From NCBI RefSeq assembly GCF_004138285.1, contig NZ_SCFN01000021.1:20777-84776 (forward strand): a DNA stretch of 64,000 nt, given 5' to 3'. Below, piece after piece: positions 17,766 through 26,302 of the stretch. The translations under genes were made by a program, and so were the position numbers. The notes under the pieces were generated by a model, which saw only the letters and a list, made by a program, of their open reading frames with translations, searched no databases and was not told the DNA's origin. The DNA comes from Gottfriedia acidiceleris. Its GTDB lineage: Bacteria; Bacillota; Bacilli; Bacillales; Bacillaceae_G. The stretch's first letter is position 1; each line of letters starts with the position of its first letter.

Positions 17766-18101
17766 TCAATAAAATTTTTGCATTAGCTCTTCAATGTCCT
17801 TCACAAGATCTTTTAATAAACCTAATTTTGTTCGTACATCAATAAAATAAAAATTCTTTGTCCCTTCTTTACGCATTAAAATTACACCAGCATCTCGCAA
17901 AATCCTAAGATGATGTGACACAGCAGGACGAGAAAGATGTGTTTGTTTAGTAATTTCACCTACCCGTAATCCTGTTTGACAATCAGTTCCCATTAAAACT
18001 AACAAGATGGATTGACGAGTTTCATCTCCAATCGCCAATAGCACTTTTTGGCAATTAATAAAATCCTCTTTGATTTTATTTAGTTGGTCAAATTTGTTCA
18101 T
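17766..18101 (-). CDS. ArsR family winged-helix repressor
   Basis: A 111-aa ArsR/SmtB-type regulator. The DNA-binding region reads VGEITKQTHLSRPAVSHHL followed by RDAGVILMRKEGTKNFYF. A single Cys is visible before the winged helix (TDCQTG, about residue 56) and another in INCQKV, but the classical ELCVCDL metal box is missing, so metal sensing is not supported. It precedes the quinone oxidoreductase gene by 40 nt in the same direction and probably represses that small operon. Confidence 0.9.
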   Translation of the reverse strand: MNKFDQLNKIKEDFINCQKVLLAIGDETRQSILLVLMGTDCQTGLRVGEITKQTHLSRPAVSHHLRILRDAGVILMRKEGTKNFYFIDVRTKLGLLKDLVKDIEELMQKFY

Positions 18102-18224
18102 TCAATTAGTTCCTCCACAAATCGGTTTAATTGTTTAAGTTGATGAACCATTGTACCGAAAACAATATACTATTGTTGAATTCCATGCAATATTGAGAAA
18201 GAAAATCGAGACGAATCAATTTAT

Positions 18225-18262
18225 AAAAAAAACGATTTCCACATTTGGAAATCGTTTTTTTT
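18225..18262. terminator. Bidirectional terminator
   Basis: AACGATTTCC pairs with GGAAATCGTT around a 6-nt loop, with A8 before and T8 after. It ends the minus-strand transcript of the small membrane-protein genes at 18340-18950. Confidence 0.85.
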
Positions 18263-18339
18263 AGTTCATATGTAACAAACGCAATGCGTTAGTTGAATAA
18301 GGAATGAATGTTTAAATTCGAACTTTCTAAAAAAACATC

Positions 18340-18591
18340 TCAAAAATAAAGTAAGAATACTTCGATTAATATTACTAATATGTACACTAAAATAACTAAC
18401 AATATTTCTTTTTTAGCTATTTCTTTGGCTAGTTTATATCTCTTTAAAAAATATACACCTAAAAAAGTTGTTATCAATCCAATGCTAGAAGATTGATGTC
18501 TAAAGTAATAAGAAACAATGCATGTTAGGATTATCCCACATACAATAAAGAACACACCTAATATTTTCATAGTTTTAATGCTTTTCATCAT
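18340..18591 (-). CDS. Small membrane protein of unknown function
   Basis: An 83-aa protein that I do not recognise. It has three hydrophobic stretches (ILGVFFIVCGIILTCIVSYY, SSIGLITTFLGVYFL and ILLVILVYILVILIEVFLLY) with a basic loop between the second and third. It lies 71 nt after the membrane-protein gene at 18663-18950, in the same direction, and is followed by a strong terminator. Composition is very AT-rich, like its neighbour. No function can be inferred. Confidence 0.65.
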   Translation of the reverse strand: MMKSIKTMKILGVFFIVCGIILTCIVSYYFRHQSSSIGLITTFLGVYFLKRYKLAKEIAKKEILLVILVYILVILIEVFLLYF

Positions 18592-18662
18592 TTGTTCCCT
18601 CTTATCCTTAAATCTTACATTTGAGTCTATACAAAAAAAGCTTGCTTTAGATGCATAATTTT

Positions 18663-18950
18663 CTATTTGCTTTCTTTCTTATTTAAGAATGCTAAATCAA
18701 AAAATGATATGCCTAAACTTAAGCCTAAAGCTGTACCAAAATTAAGATCATCAATTTCTGAAAGTTGAAATATATAGTTGAAAATATAATTCGTAGCAAT
18801 AATTACAATAAAACAAATAATAAACTTTAAAATTCGCTTTTTAATTTCAGTTCGTTTTAATTTACTTAACTTTGAAATCACTTTAAATAATAAAAATAAA
18901 AAATATAATAGTAAAAATACTACATAGCCTATAACAAACTTATTAGACAA
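18663..18950 (-). CDS. Small membrane protein of unknown function, start uncertain
   Basis: As a 95-aa frame from the TTG at 18950 it has three hydrophobic helices and a basic loop (SKLSKLKRTEIKKR). That TTG has no ribosome site. The same frame stays open about 30 codons further up and encodes another hydrophobic helix, beginning next to a strong GGGGG site, but the codons there are ATA or ATT (19038-19043). So either a non-AUG start is used or the original start was lost. Function unknown; it shares a transcript with the small membrane gene downstream. Confidence 0.6.
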   Translation of the reverse strand: MSNKFVIGYVVFLLLYFLFLLFKVISKLSKLKRTEIKKRILKFIICFIVIIATNYIFNYIFQLSEIDDLNFGTALGLSLGISFFDLAFLNKKESK

Positions 18951-19286
18951 TGAATCATCAATGTCCTTAACTAAAATAATTGCAATAAAAATTGTGCTTA
19001 TTAAAAATAATACATTAAGAATTAAATTTTGTTTCTTTATAATATATCCCCCTTGGGTTTACAAAGTTAAATATAAATAAATTATCTCAAATATTAAAAA
19101 CAATAGTTATTGGTAATTAATTCCTTAAGTAACTAAGTATGCTTTCGTTCATTCACAATAAAGTTAAATATAAATGTGCTCTTTTTGAATATATTGATTG
19201 CTCTATTCTTGTTCATCTCACGAGTTAGTTGGAAATTACTGAAAAACTGTATGGTACTTAGTGTATAATAGATATGAGGTGTTTAT

Positions 19287-19454
19287 ATGAGTAAAGCTAA
19301 AGCTAAGGGCGGTACAGGTAGAGGTACAGATAAGAAGGGTTGGAATAGGTGGCAAGCTAGTGCAAAAAAAGCAAAGAATGCGAAGCCATATGTTAGCAAA
19401 GGTACTAAAAATAAGGGCAATTCCAAAACAACTAATAATAATTCAAATGTCTAA
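19287..19454 (+). CDS. Small basic glycine/lysine-rich protein, DUF3934-like
   Basis: A 55-aa protein starting MSKAKAKGGTGRGTDKKGW with an upstream TGAGGTG site. It is rich in Lys, Gly, Ala and Asn, without hydrophobic segments. It resembles, from memory, the short Bacillus DUF3934 family (RGTDKKGWNRW core). Basic and disordered, it may bind nucleic acid, but nothing proves it. It stands alone between minus-strand genes. Confidence 0.65.
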   Translation: MSKAKAKGGTGRGTDKKGWNRWQASAKKAKNAKPYVSKGTKNKGNSKTTNNNSNV

Positions 19455-19584
19455 TTATATTCGATGATTATTTGTATATTCATTTTATATGGCCTATAAT
19501 ACTTTAAACCATTTTCTTTACCAAGATCCACGTTAGATTTTACCTTATTCTTTGTTGAATAGGGGTTTTTAATTTAAAAGACAT

Positions 19585-19625
19585 AAAAAGAGTCGGATTC
19601 TACTTTTTAGAATACGACTCTTTTT
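19585..19625. terminator. Strong terminator after cold-shock gene
   Basis: AAAAAGAGTCG...CGACTCTTTTT with an inner ATTCTA/TAGAAT extension. It serves the minus-strand csp gene ending at 19632. Confidence 0.9.
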
Positions 19626-19631
19626 AGTCAA

Positions 19632-19832
19632 CTAAGCCTTTTTAACATTAGTTGCTTGTGGTCCGCGTTGACCTTGTTCTACTTCAAACGTAACGGCTTG
19701 ACCTTCATCTAATGATTTGAATCCATCAGTTTGAATTGCTGAGAAATGTACGAATACATCATCACCATTTTCACGCTCAATAAATCCAAATCCTTTTTCT
19801 GCATTAAACCATTTTACTTTACCATGTTCCAT
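19632..19832 (-). CDS. cspC: Cold-shock protein (CspA family, CspC-like)
   Basis: A 66-aa single OB-fold RNA chaperone that binds single-stranded RNA. The RNP1 motif KGFGFIE and RNP2 motif VFVHFSAIQ are both intact, with the family start [11 protein letters not shown] and the end [11 protein letters not shown] use the ATG at 19832 with GGGAGG upstream, not the longer frame to 19886. From memory the sequence is closest to B. subtilis CspC ([18 protein letters not shown] identical). A leader of about 40 nt with a GTGTG/CACAC hairpin beside the ribosome site and a good promoter at 19877-19905 suggest temperature-responsive translation. Confidence 0.93.
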   Translation of the reverse strand: MEHGKVKWFNAEKGFGFIERENGDDVFVHFSAIQTDGFKSLDEGQAVTFEVEQGQRGPQATNVKKA

Positions 19833-19876
19833 TTTTGTTACCTCCCAGTGTGGCTTACACACATTGTAATATTTCA

Positions 19877-19905
19877 ATTTTAACAATATAGATATGAATT
19901 ATCAA
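19877..19905 (-). promoter_or_regulatory. Sigma-A promoter of csp gene
   Basis: On the minus strand, TTGATA (19900-19905), a 17-bp spacer and TAAAAT (19877-19882). Transcription would begin near 19870. Confidence 0.65.
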
Positions 19906-20001
19906 ATTTCCATCAAAAAAAATGAAATAACTAATTAATTTGCTAATTAAAAGTCCATTATTGTATAACTATTTTTTCCTATATTGTATAAGAGAGTATC
20001 A

Positions 20002-20178
20002 CTATTTTTTCTCTAAATTACTTATTCTTTTCTGTAATTCTTCAATTTTTTTATTAGAAATAAACAAATTATTTGTTGCAAATAATCTTACTTTTTTAAT
20101 CATCATAATCACTATATATACTACTAAAATTAGAATTATCAATTGTAGTATCGTAATGATTAAACTAAAATTATCCAT
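20002..20178 (-). CDS. Small single-pass membrane protein with coiled-coil tail
   Basis: A 58-aa protein starting MDNFSLIITILQLIILILVV after an AAGGAG site. One hydrophobic helix (residues 4-26) is followed by a basic stretch and a short heptad-like tail (NKKIEELQKRISNLEKK). The layout suggests an inner-membrane anchor with a cytoplasmic coiled coil. No family recognised, and it stands alone. Confidence 0.65.
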   Translation of the reverse strand: MDNFSLIITILQLIILILVVYIVIMMIKKVRLFATNNLFISNKKIEELQKRISNLEKK

Positions 20179-20266
20179 TGGCACACTCCTTTTCAAACTC
20201 AATCTATATTAAAACCACCTTCAACAAAAGTACTTTAAATTCTTTGATGAACTAATCTCCAGAAGT

Positions 20267-20303
20267 AAAATAGGAGTCGTCATCATTATCGACTCCTATT
20301 TTT
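20267..20303 (-). terminator. Terminator of dinB-family gene
   Basis: AAAATAGGAGTCG pairs with CGACTCCTATTTTT around a 10-nt loop, just after the minus-strand stop at 20305; A/T runs flank both sides. Confidence 0.85.
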
Positions 20304-20304
20304 A

Positions 20305-20793
20305 TTAGCTTCGTTTCCCTGCCCAAACTCCTTGCAATTTAATTATTAATACAATTTGCCCAATATGATATGCGTCGTGCATAGCTAAACTCTTCAGTTC
20401 AAGTACTAATGATCTTTCTCCTGGGATCTGTCTATACAAATCTTCGTGTTCTGATTTTGCTAGTATTTTTTCAAGTTCACGATGAGTATAAAAATATTCT
20501 TCTTTTGTTTTCTGCCAATTTTTAACCGTCTCAGTTGGTAATCGAAATGTATCTTTATTATTTTCTGCCTGTGGTTCATTCGCTGTTTCACCTAGAAATC
20601 GCAACAGAAGTCTCTTTTCATAGAATAGTAGATGACAAACTAATTCCCAAATGGAATTCGTTGCCTCATCAGTTGGTTTCCAAATTGCCTGTTCAAAAGT
20701 GACATCCTTTAACACTTTTTCAAGTGGTGGAAACCAGTCTTCTGCATCCAAACAGCTTGCCCATTGCTGTAACAAAAGTGTTTTTACATCCAT
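20305..20793 (-). CDS. DinB/YfiT-like four-helix metal-dependent protein
   Basis: A 162-aa DinB-superfamily protein. The three metal-ligand histidines of the family are visible in WELVCHLLFYEKRL (His54) and in LAMHDAYHIGQIVLI (His139, His143). Members include bacillithiol-dependent transferases and damage-induced proteins of unknown function. The start at 20793 has a GGAGGAAAT-type site. It stands alone with its own terminator. The specific activity cannot be stated. Confidence 0.85.
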   Translation of the reverse strand: MDVKTLLLQQWASCLDAEDWFPPLEKVLKDVTFEQAIWKPTDEATNSIWELVCHLLFYEKRLLLRFLGETANEPQAENNKDTFRLPTETVKNWQKTKEEYFYTHRELEKILAKSEHEDLYRQIPGERSLVLELKSLAMHDAYHIGQIVLIIKLQGVWAGKRS

Positions 20794-21031
20794 TTTCTAT
20801 TTCCTCCATTCAATCCCTAAACTAGATAATCCCGTTTACCAAAATTCTTTTGCAGCGTGTTGTAGGTAGGTCACTAATTAATTTGTCATGCCAATACCAT
20901 TAACATTTTTCTTGATAAAAGTAATTTTTTTCTTCCAGCATAACGACACAATCAATTAATTTTTATAATTCCATTTAAGATTATAAAATCCTTTAATTAT
21001 TAAACGATCCTTCCTTTTACTTAAATAAAAA

Positions 21032-21051
21032 AAACTGCAATTAAGCAGTTT
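21032..21051 (-). terminator. Terminator, minus strand
   Basis: AAACTGC / GCAGTTT stem followed on the minus strand by a long T run, just after the stop at 21073. Confidence 0.8.
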
Positions 21052-21072
21052 ATGATTTTCAACTTATGGATG

Positions 21073-21306
21073 CTAGTTATATAAGAATTCTTGCATTGAT
21101 ACAATGAAACCAAGCATGGAAACTATGAAATAAATATATCCCAATTTTTTTTGTTTTTGTTTAAATTCAGGTATACACGCTAACAAGAACAATGCTGCTA
21201 GGAAAAAGTGCATATAAGGGAGTAATCCTGACTTATGAGTTATTAAGCCAAAAATAGATAATATTAAAATTATTAATATAAATATCATTCTTAAAATTTT
21301 TAGCAT
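21073..21306 (-). CDS. Small membrane protein, DUF3953-like
   Basis: A 77-aa protein with three hydrophobic helices (IFILIILILSIFGLI, PYMHFFLAALFLLACIP, YFIVSMLGFIVSM) and a basic loop EFKQKQKK between the second and third. The pattern resembles the small Bacillus family DUF3953 as I remember it, with moderate certainty. It starts at 21306 after GGAGGAAAT and lies in a run of small membrane proteins. Function unknown. Confidence 0.7.
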   Translation of the reverse strand: MLKILRMIFILIILILSIFGLITHKSGLLPYMHFFLAALFLLACIPEFKQKQKKLGYIYFIVSMLGFIVSMQEFLYN

Positions 21307-21385
21307 TCGAATTATTTCCTCCGTACGATTAGCATTGTAATTAAACCCAACAAAAGATTGTGGTAGTTGAATCAGGTTAACACAA

Positions 21386-21832
21386 TTAATTCTCTCTGAT
21401 TACACCATATCTCATATCTTCTCCCATCCATGAACTAACGTCTCTCCATTTGAGTCTTTTTGATGAGATCCAACTTACATCATACCCAATATTCTTCTTT
21501 GGACTCCAACTACTATCATCAGCCCAGTAAAATAATCCTTCTTCAAAAAACAATGTTGCACCGTAAATTATTGAATCATAATCTTCTAGAGGTGGTGAAA
21601 TGTGGAATTTTCTTACACCTTCAAATAATAATTCTATTGCTGAGATATTATTAAACTGTCTTTGAAATAGTATCCTTACGTTAGTACCTGATGACATTGC
21701 CATTGATAACTCTTCATCCACGTAACTATCTGTCCATAAATATAATTCTTTTAAACAACTATCATGGAATCCTCCAAATAGTATTAAAAGGTTTTTTATA
21801 TCTTCCGTTGTTTTAATTTCATTCCATTCCAT
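21386..21832 (-). CDS. Conserved-looking hypothetical protein, 148 aa
   Basis: A 148-aa soluble acidic protein beginning MEWNEIKTTEDIKNLL. It contains GGFHDSCLKELYLW, an arginine-containing beta segment (TNVRILFQRQFNN) and a tryptophan-rich C-terminal third (WADDSSWSPKK, KLKWRDVSSWMGEDMRYG). It has no signal peptide or membrane helix. The style is that of the small single-domain proteins found singly in Firmicutes polymorphic-toxin/immunity neighbourhoods, but no toxin is nearby, so I assign no function. Confidence 0.65.
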   Translation of the reverse strand: MEWNEIKTTEDIKNLLILFGGFHDSCLKELYLWTDSYVDEELSMAMSSGTNVRILFQRQFNNISAIELLFEGVRKFHISPPLEDYDSIIYGATLFFEEGLFYWADDSSWSPKKNIGYDVSWISSKRLKWRDVSSWMGEDMRYGVIREN

Positions 21833-21891
21833 TTTTACTCACCACCAAATCATCTATTTAAATGTAACGATTACATGCTTTAGTTCAATAA

Positions 21892-22182
21892 TTAGTTATG
21901 TAATTGTGATAAATAAAAGCTTTCTACTGCAACAGAAATTAATAAAACCGTTAAGACAAAAAAGACAATTGACATTCTTTTCTTACCCAAAAGAAATTGT
22001 TCTATCCCCATTAATAACATAAAAATTGAAAAAATACTTTGTGCGATTCCCTCATAGAAAAAATTTACAGGGTACAATGTAAAAGATAAAATTAAAAATA
22101 TGAATAATGGGATTGACAATATCATAAGAGCAATTACTATTGGCTTTACTCTATTCTTGAAAAACCGATCTCTAAATTTCAT
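21892..22182 (-). CDS. Small two- to three-helix membrane protein
   Basis: A 96-aa protein from the ATG at 22182, chosen for the AGGAGAGGG site upstream (the frame is open to 22242). A basic N-terminus (KFRDRFFKNRVKP) is followed by hydrophobic helices around VIALMILSIPLFIFLILSFT, GIAQSIFSIFMLLMGI and SIVFFVLTVLLISVA. It lies about 60 nt downstream of the membrane gene at 22244-22732 and is probably co-transcribed. No family recognised. Confidence 0.65.
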   Translation of the reverse strand: MKFRDRFFKNRVKPIVIALMILSIPLFIFLILSFTLYPVNFFYEGIAQSIFSIFMLLMGIEQFLLGKKRMSIVFFVLTVLLISVAVESFYLSQLHN

Positions 22183-22243
22183 TATATTAGGTCCCTCTCC
22201 TATCTGTAATATTATCAATGTTCTTTTAAACAATAAAATCACC

Positions 22244-22732
22244 CTAGATTTTATTTATTACAAGCCAAATTACTAGTGCAATTAGAGGCACACCAAAACT
22301 CAATTTTATACTAAACCAGTAAATTTTATTAAGTTTATTATATTTTTCTGTGTAACCTCCATATGCCGATTTAACCATTTCATATACTTCTTTTTCGGTT
22401 TCATCATAACTTTTATCATCACTTTTATTTATAAATTGCTCAAGTTTTGGGAAAAGCAATTTGTTTATCTTTCGAGAGTTAGAAAATCGCCAAATTCCTT
22501 GAAATAGGCCAAATCCCAAGTTCCATATTAAGAACAAATTGCTAAATGCCCCAAAATAATCTGATTTTAGATTTTTTCCGAAGCCCATAACCGTACCCAT
22601 TAACATCATCAAAATAAAAGTTGTAAAAATTGTGACGATGATCGCAGTTACTGGCTTAATTCGATATAGTTTTTTTATATCTTCCAAAATTTCTTTTTTA
22701 CTCTCCATCAATTCTATATTTTTTTGATTCAT
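22244..22732 (-). CDS. Membrane protein of unknown function, 162 aa
   Basis: The ATG at 22732 follows GGGG at good spacing and gives 162 residues. Charged N-terminal helix, two membrane segments (VTAIIVTIFTTFILMMLMGT and FSNLFLIWNLGFGLFQGIW), a long acidic cytoplasmic stretch (NKSDDKSYDETEKEVYEMV) and a third membrane helix at the C-terminus. First gene of a leftward pair with the small membrane protein at 21892. Function unknown. Confidence 0.7.
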   Translation of the reverse strand: MNQKNIELMESKKEILEDIKKLYRIKPVTAIIVTIFTTFILMMLMGTVMGFGKNLKSDYFGAFSNLFLIWNLGFGLFQGIWRFSNSRKINKLLFPKLEQFINKSDDKSYDETEKEVYEMVKSAYGGYTEKYNKLNKIYWFSIKLSFGVPLIALVIWLVINKI

Positions 22733-23205
22733 CAAATTCATCCCCATTTAGTTATAAATAACTTGTAAATAAAATAATAAGTTTAATTATATCTAACCAT
22801 TCAATTTTTGTAATTTGGGGGAAATTTGCATTTTTCTTATAATTTTAGAATTAGCTTGTGTAAAAACAAGTTTTCTAATTTTTTGGCAAAATATATTTCA
22901 AACAACTACAAAGATGAGAGTTACTACCTAAAGGATTTTTAAGCGAAGTAAAGAATAAATAAAGTAGAAGAAAATGGTAGAATTGACTTTTTTTCTTGAA
23001 ATTTAGATTTCATCTTTAAATTTAGGTATAAAGAATTAAAAATGATTTAAGACGATGAAATGATAATCAATTAGAAAATCACTATGCTTAGATTTTAACT
23101 ATAAAAAGCTTCATTCACATTAGCTTTATAATATTACATGTTCTTCTTTTTTAAGTATTCAATGAATCCATTGAATAATATTGAAAGGTCATAAGGAGGA
23201 AAAGG
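22733..23205. other. Divergent intergenic region, no gene seen
   Basis: AT-rich region between a minus-strand membrane gene and the plus-strand drug exporter. It must hold both promoters, but I could not pick a convincing pair or an operator palindrome. AAGGAGG at about 23195 is the exporter's ribosome site. Confidence 0.5.
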
Positions 23206-24720
23206 ATGAAAGAAAATAACAAGACTCTTATATTAATAGGACTAATGATTGGTGTCATCTTCTCAGAGCTTGATGAGACAGTCGTTGCAACTGCTATGCC
23301 AACGATTATTAGAGATTTAGGAGGTTTAGCGCTTTACGGCTGGGTTGGTGGAGTTTACATGCTTTCGATGACCTCTTTTATGGCGATACTCGGCAAACTT
23401 GCGGATTTATATGGTCGAAAAAAAATATATTTATTTAGTATGGGATTATTCATGGCTGGATCAATTATTAGTGGTACAGCTCAATCAATGGAAGTCCTTT
23501 TAATTGGACGTGGGATCCAAGGGATTGGTGCCGGCGGTTTAATGCCACTCGCGATGGTCATTTTCGGAGACAGCTTCCCAGTTGAACAGCGTGCGAAGCT
23601 ACAAGGTATTTTTGGAGCTGTCATGTTTATACCTCAACTACTTGGACCGCTCATTGGAGGATATTTTGTACAGCATATTTCATGGCACTGGATCTTCTTA
23701 GTAAATATTCCAGTAGGAGTTTTAGCTGCAATTTTATTAGCTTTAGGATTAAACGAAACGAAAGTAGACAAAAAAATCAATATCGACTGGTTTGGTGGGA
23801 TCTTACTAGTTACCATGTTAATCAGTTATCTGCTCACTCCTGTACTTCATCAAACAGAAGGATATGCATGGAGTGATCCTCAAATGATCGGTTTACTAAT
23901 TTTAGGAACCATTTTACTTGGATTATTTATTTTTGTAGAGTCAAAAGCAAAAGAGCCAATTATCCCATTGCACTTATTTAAAAATAGAAACTTTGTTGTC
24001 ATTTCGGCTCTTGTATTTGTATTTGTTCTTGCGATAATGGGGTCACTTTCATCTTTCCCATTCTTCTCGCAAAATGTACTCGGTTTAACACCTACTGAAT
24101 CTGGCTATTTAAATTTACCTATTATGGTTGGTGCAATGGGTGCAAGTGTAGTTGCTGGTCGAGTAATGAATAAATTCTCTTATCGAAATATTTACGGTGT
24201 TTCATTTATTATACCAATGATCGGTTTCTATTTACTTACAGGTATTACGGCTCACACTTCAATTATTACATTCGTTATTTATTTCATTATTCTCGGACTT
24301 GGATTCGGTGCACTATTTAACAATGCATTAATTGTTCAAGAATCAGTTGAAAAGGAAAATGTAGGGATTGCTCAATCTGCCGTTATGTTATTTCAATCCA
24401 TTGGTATGACGATTGGCTTTAGTTTATTTGGTTCTCTATTAGCTTCTAAAATTACATCAGGGATGAAATCACTAACTGGAAGTCTTACCGTGGATCAATT
24501 ACTACAATTAAAAAATGTACAAAATGGTATGATTCCATCTAATCTTGATCCTAACTTACTTGAAAAAGTAAAAACAGTCTTTACTCATGCATTCCAGGAT
24601 TTATATTGGGTATCTTTCGCACTTGCCATTTTAACATTTTTAATTTGTTGGGGTCTGAAAAAGGAAATTTTAATAAAGAAAGATGAAGCAAGTGAAGTAA
24701 AAGAAGTAAATTCTATTTAA
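23206..24720 (+). CDS. MFS drug exporter, DHA2 (EmrB/QacA) family, 14 helices
   Basis: A 504-aa proton-driven exporter. Helix 1 has the DHA2 motif LDETVVATAMPTI, the motif A loop reads GKLADLYGRKKIYL, and motif C occurs as LQGIFGAVMFIPQLLGPLIG. The length and hydropathy pattern fit 14 membrane helices. Strong AAGGAGG eight nt before the ATG. It is monocistronic, closed by a terminator, with no regulator adjacent. Family members export cationic dyes, antiseptics and antibiotics; the substrate here is not predictable. Confidence 0.93.
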   Translation: MKENNKTLILIGLMIGVIFSELDETVVATAMPTIIRDLGGLALYGWVGGVYMLSMTSFMAILGKLADLYGRKKIYLFSMGLFMAGSIISGTAQSMEVLLIGRGIQGIGAGGLMPLAMVIFGDSFPVEQRAKLQGIFGAVMFIPQLLGPLIGGYFVQHISWHWIFLVNIPVGVLAAILLALGLNETKVDKKINIDWFGGILLVTMLISYLLTPVLHQTEGYAWSDPQMIGLLILGTILLGLFIFVESKAKEPIIPLHLFKNRNFVVISALVFVFVLAIMGSLSSFPFFSQNVLGLTPTESGYLNLPIMVGAMGASVVAGRVMNKFSYRNIYGVSFIIPMIGFYLLTGITAHTSIITFVIYFIILGLGFGALFNNALIVQESVEKENVGIAQSAVMLFQSIGMTIGFSLFGSLLASKITSGMKSLTGSLTVDQLLQLKNVQNGMIPSNLDPNLLEKVKTVFTHAFQDLYWVSFALAILTFLICWGLKKEILIKKDEASEVKEVNSI

Positions 24721-24724
24721 CAAA

Positions 24725-24755
24725 AAAACCATTCCAATTTTTTTGGAATGGTTTT
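24725..24755. terminator. Bidirectional terminator
   Basis: AAACCATTCC pairs with GGAATGGTTT and T/A runs lie on both sides. It serves the exporter (plus) and the HAD gene (minus). Confidence 0.85.
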
Positions 24756-24772
24756 ACTTTTTTTAATCTATA

Positions 24773-25429
24773 TTACTTGTTTGTTATATGCTTAATTACA
24801 TCTTCTAAAGATTTTTCTGCCATAGATGATAATCTTAAACTATGATTCTCAAACTCTAAATGTGAGGTAACTTGATTCGGAACAATTACACAGTTTAATC
24901 CTGCTTTCGTTGCAGCGATTAATCCATTCAACGAATCTTCAAATGCGATAGCCTCTGATGCTTGAACTCCAATTTCCTCAATCGCTTTTAAATATAGCTC
25001 CGGATCTGGTTTAACTTTCTTTACATCATCTTTCGTCTTAATTACTGAAAAGTATTCATAAATATTTAATTTTTTTAAGAAGCTTTCTACCCATTCTCTA
25101 GATGAGCTAGAAGCCAAAGCTATTTGTAACCCCGCATTTTTTGCTGAAATTAAATAGTCTTCTACGCTTTCTCTTAGTGCCGGCTCAAGTAGTTTCTCAT
25201 CGACTAGCTCTTTAGCCATTTGTTCGATCAGTTCTTTTTCAATTGGTTCTTTTAAATTTGAATTAATAAAATCGAATAAAATTTCATCACTTGTTCCTAC
25301 AGCTTCTGAAAACTTTTGAAGAGTTAACTCCACTTCATACCGATGTAATACTTCCTTATATGCTTCGAACCAAACAGACTCAGTATCGACAATTAAACCA
25401 TCAAAATCAAATATTACAGCTTTAATCAT
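24773..25429 (-). CDS. HAD-superfamily hydrolase, beta-phosphoglucomutase-like
   Basis: A 218-aa HAD subfamily IA protein. Motif I is FDFDGLIVDTES (two Asp), motif II is ALASSSSREWV, the lysine motif is VKKVKPDPELYL and motif III is AFEDSLNGLIAATKAG. The small helical cap between motifs I and II is that of phosphoglucomutase/phosphatase relatives. It would act on a small sugar phosphate or similar phosphoester in the cytoplasm. It stands alone and the substrate is undetermined. Confidence 0.9.
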   Translation of the reverse strand: MIKAVIFDFDGLIVDTESVWFEAYKEVLHRYEVELTLQKFSEAVGTSDEILFDFINSNLKEPIEKELIEQMAKELVDEKLLEPALRESVEDYLISAKNAGLQIALASSSSREWVESFLKKLNIYEYFSVIKTKDDVKKVKPDPELYLKAIEEIGVQASEAIAFEDSLNGLIAATKAGLNCVIVPNQVTSHLEFENHSLRLSSMAEKSLEDVIKHITNK

Positions 25430-25499
25430 TCCCTTTCTCCTTTTCTTTAATTAAACAATTTTACTATATTATGGTTATTTCAGTTTAATATTGTTCGTT

Positions 25500-26045
25500 T
25501 TATTTTTTCCAATCAGGTTTAATGAAAGAAAATACGTTTAAATCATGAGATTGATCACCTTGAACTAAATAGCCTCTAAGTAATCCTTCTTTTTGAAAGC
25601 CTATTTTCTCAACTAATGTAGATGAGGCTTTATTTTCTGGAAAAATATAAGCTCCAATTCGATATAGTCCTAGTTTATCAAAGCAATATGATGTAATTTC
25701 CTTAATTGCTTCTGACATAAATCCTTTTCTCCAATATTCAGGTAATAAATCATATCCAATTTCAGTTCTTCTAGCGTGTAAGACTAAATTATTTAAACCG
25801 ATTGTTCCGATTAATTTTTTTGATTCTTTTTCAACTATTCCAAAGCGAATTCCTTGTTGGTTATCAAATCTAGTTTGAAAGGAATCGATCATTTTAACCG
25901 CTTGATCTTTTTCAGTAAAGGGGTCCATACCATAGTATTTAATTACCTCTTCATTTGAAAAGATGGAAAAAATCTCATCTACATGTTTTTGTGTAATTTG
26001 CACTAAAGATAATCTTTCTGTTTCTAAAATTGGAAAATCCAACAT
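25500..26045 (-). CDS. GNAT-family N-acetyltransferase (RimJ/RimL-like)
   Basis: A 181-aa acetyltransferase of the Acetyltransf_3 group: LETERLSLVQITQKHVDEIF at the start, RTEIGYDLLPEYWRKGFMSEA for the acetyl-CoA site (the expected RxxGxG/A loop is present as WRKGFM) and ENKASSTLVEKIGFQKEGLL near the end. It starts at 26045 after AGGGGGT. Relatives acetylate ribosomal proteins or small amines; the target is unknown. Confidence 0.9.
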   Translation of the reverse strand: MLDFPILETERLSLVQITQKHVDEIFSIFSNEEVIKYYGMDPFTEKDQAVKMIDSFQTRFDNQQGIRFGIVEKESKKLIGTIGLNNLVLHARRTEIGYDLLPEYWRKGFMSEAIKEITSYCFDKLGLYRIGAYIFPENKASSTLVEKIGFQKEGLLRGYLVQGDQSHDLNVFSFIKPDWKK

Positions 26046-26302
26046 GTTACCCCCTTCTTTATCGTCGAATAATCTGATAAAACTCAGTTTTTTACTTGAA
26101 GTACCTTATTTTACCATAAATCATGATTTAATTTTCTTAATTTTTATTTGATTTATTTCTTATTCATTTATACCTAATTCCTCATGAAAATCATTCTGTA
26201 CAAAAGTATCCTTTTTTTGTGCTATCCAAAATTTGGGAATAATCCTTTTTCACAGAAATAGAAATAAATAGACTCATTTCATTCATAAGGGAGAACAGTT
26301 AA

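Noticed and set aside
19940..20212. 90-codon plus-strand frame
   Set aside because: Antisense shadow of the small coiled-coil membrane gene; no ribosome site.
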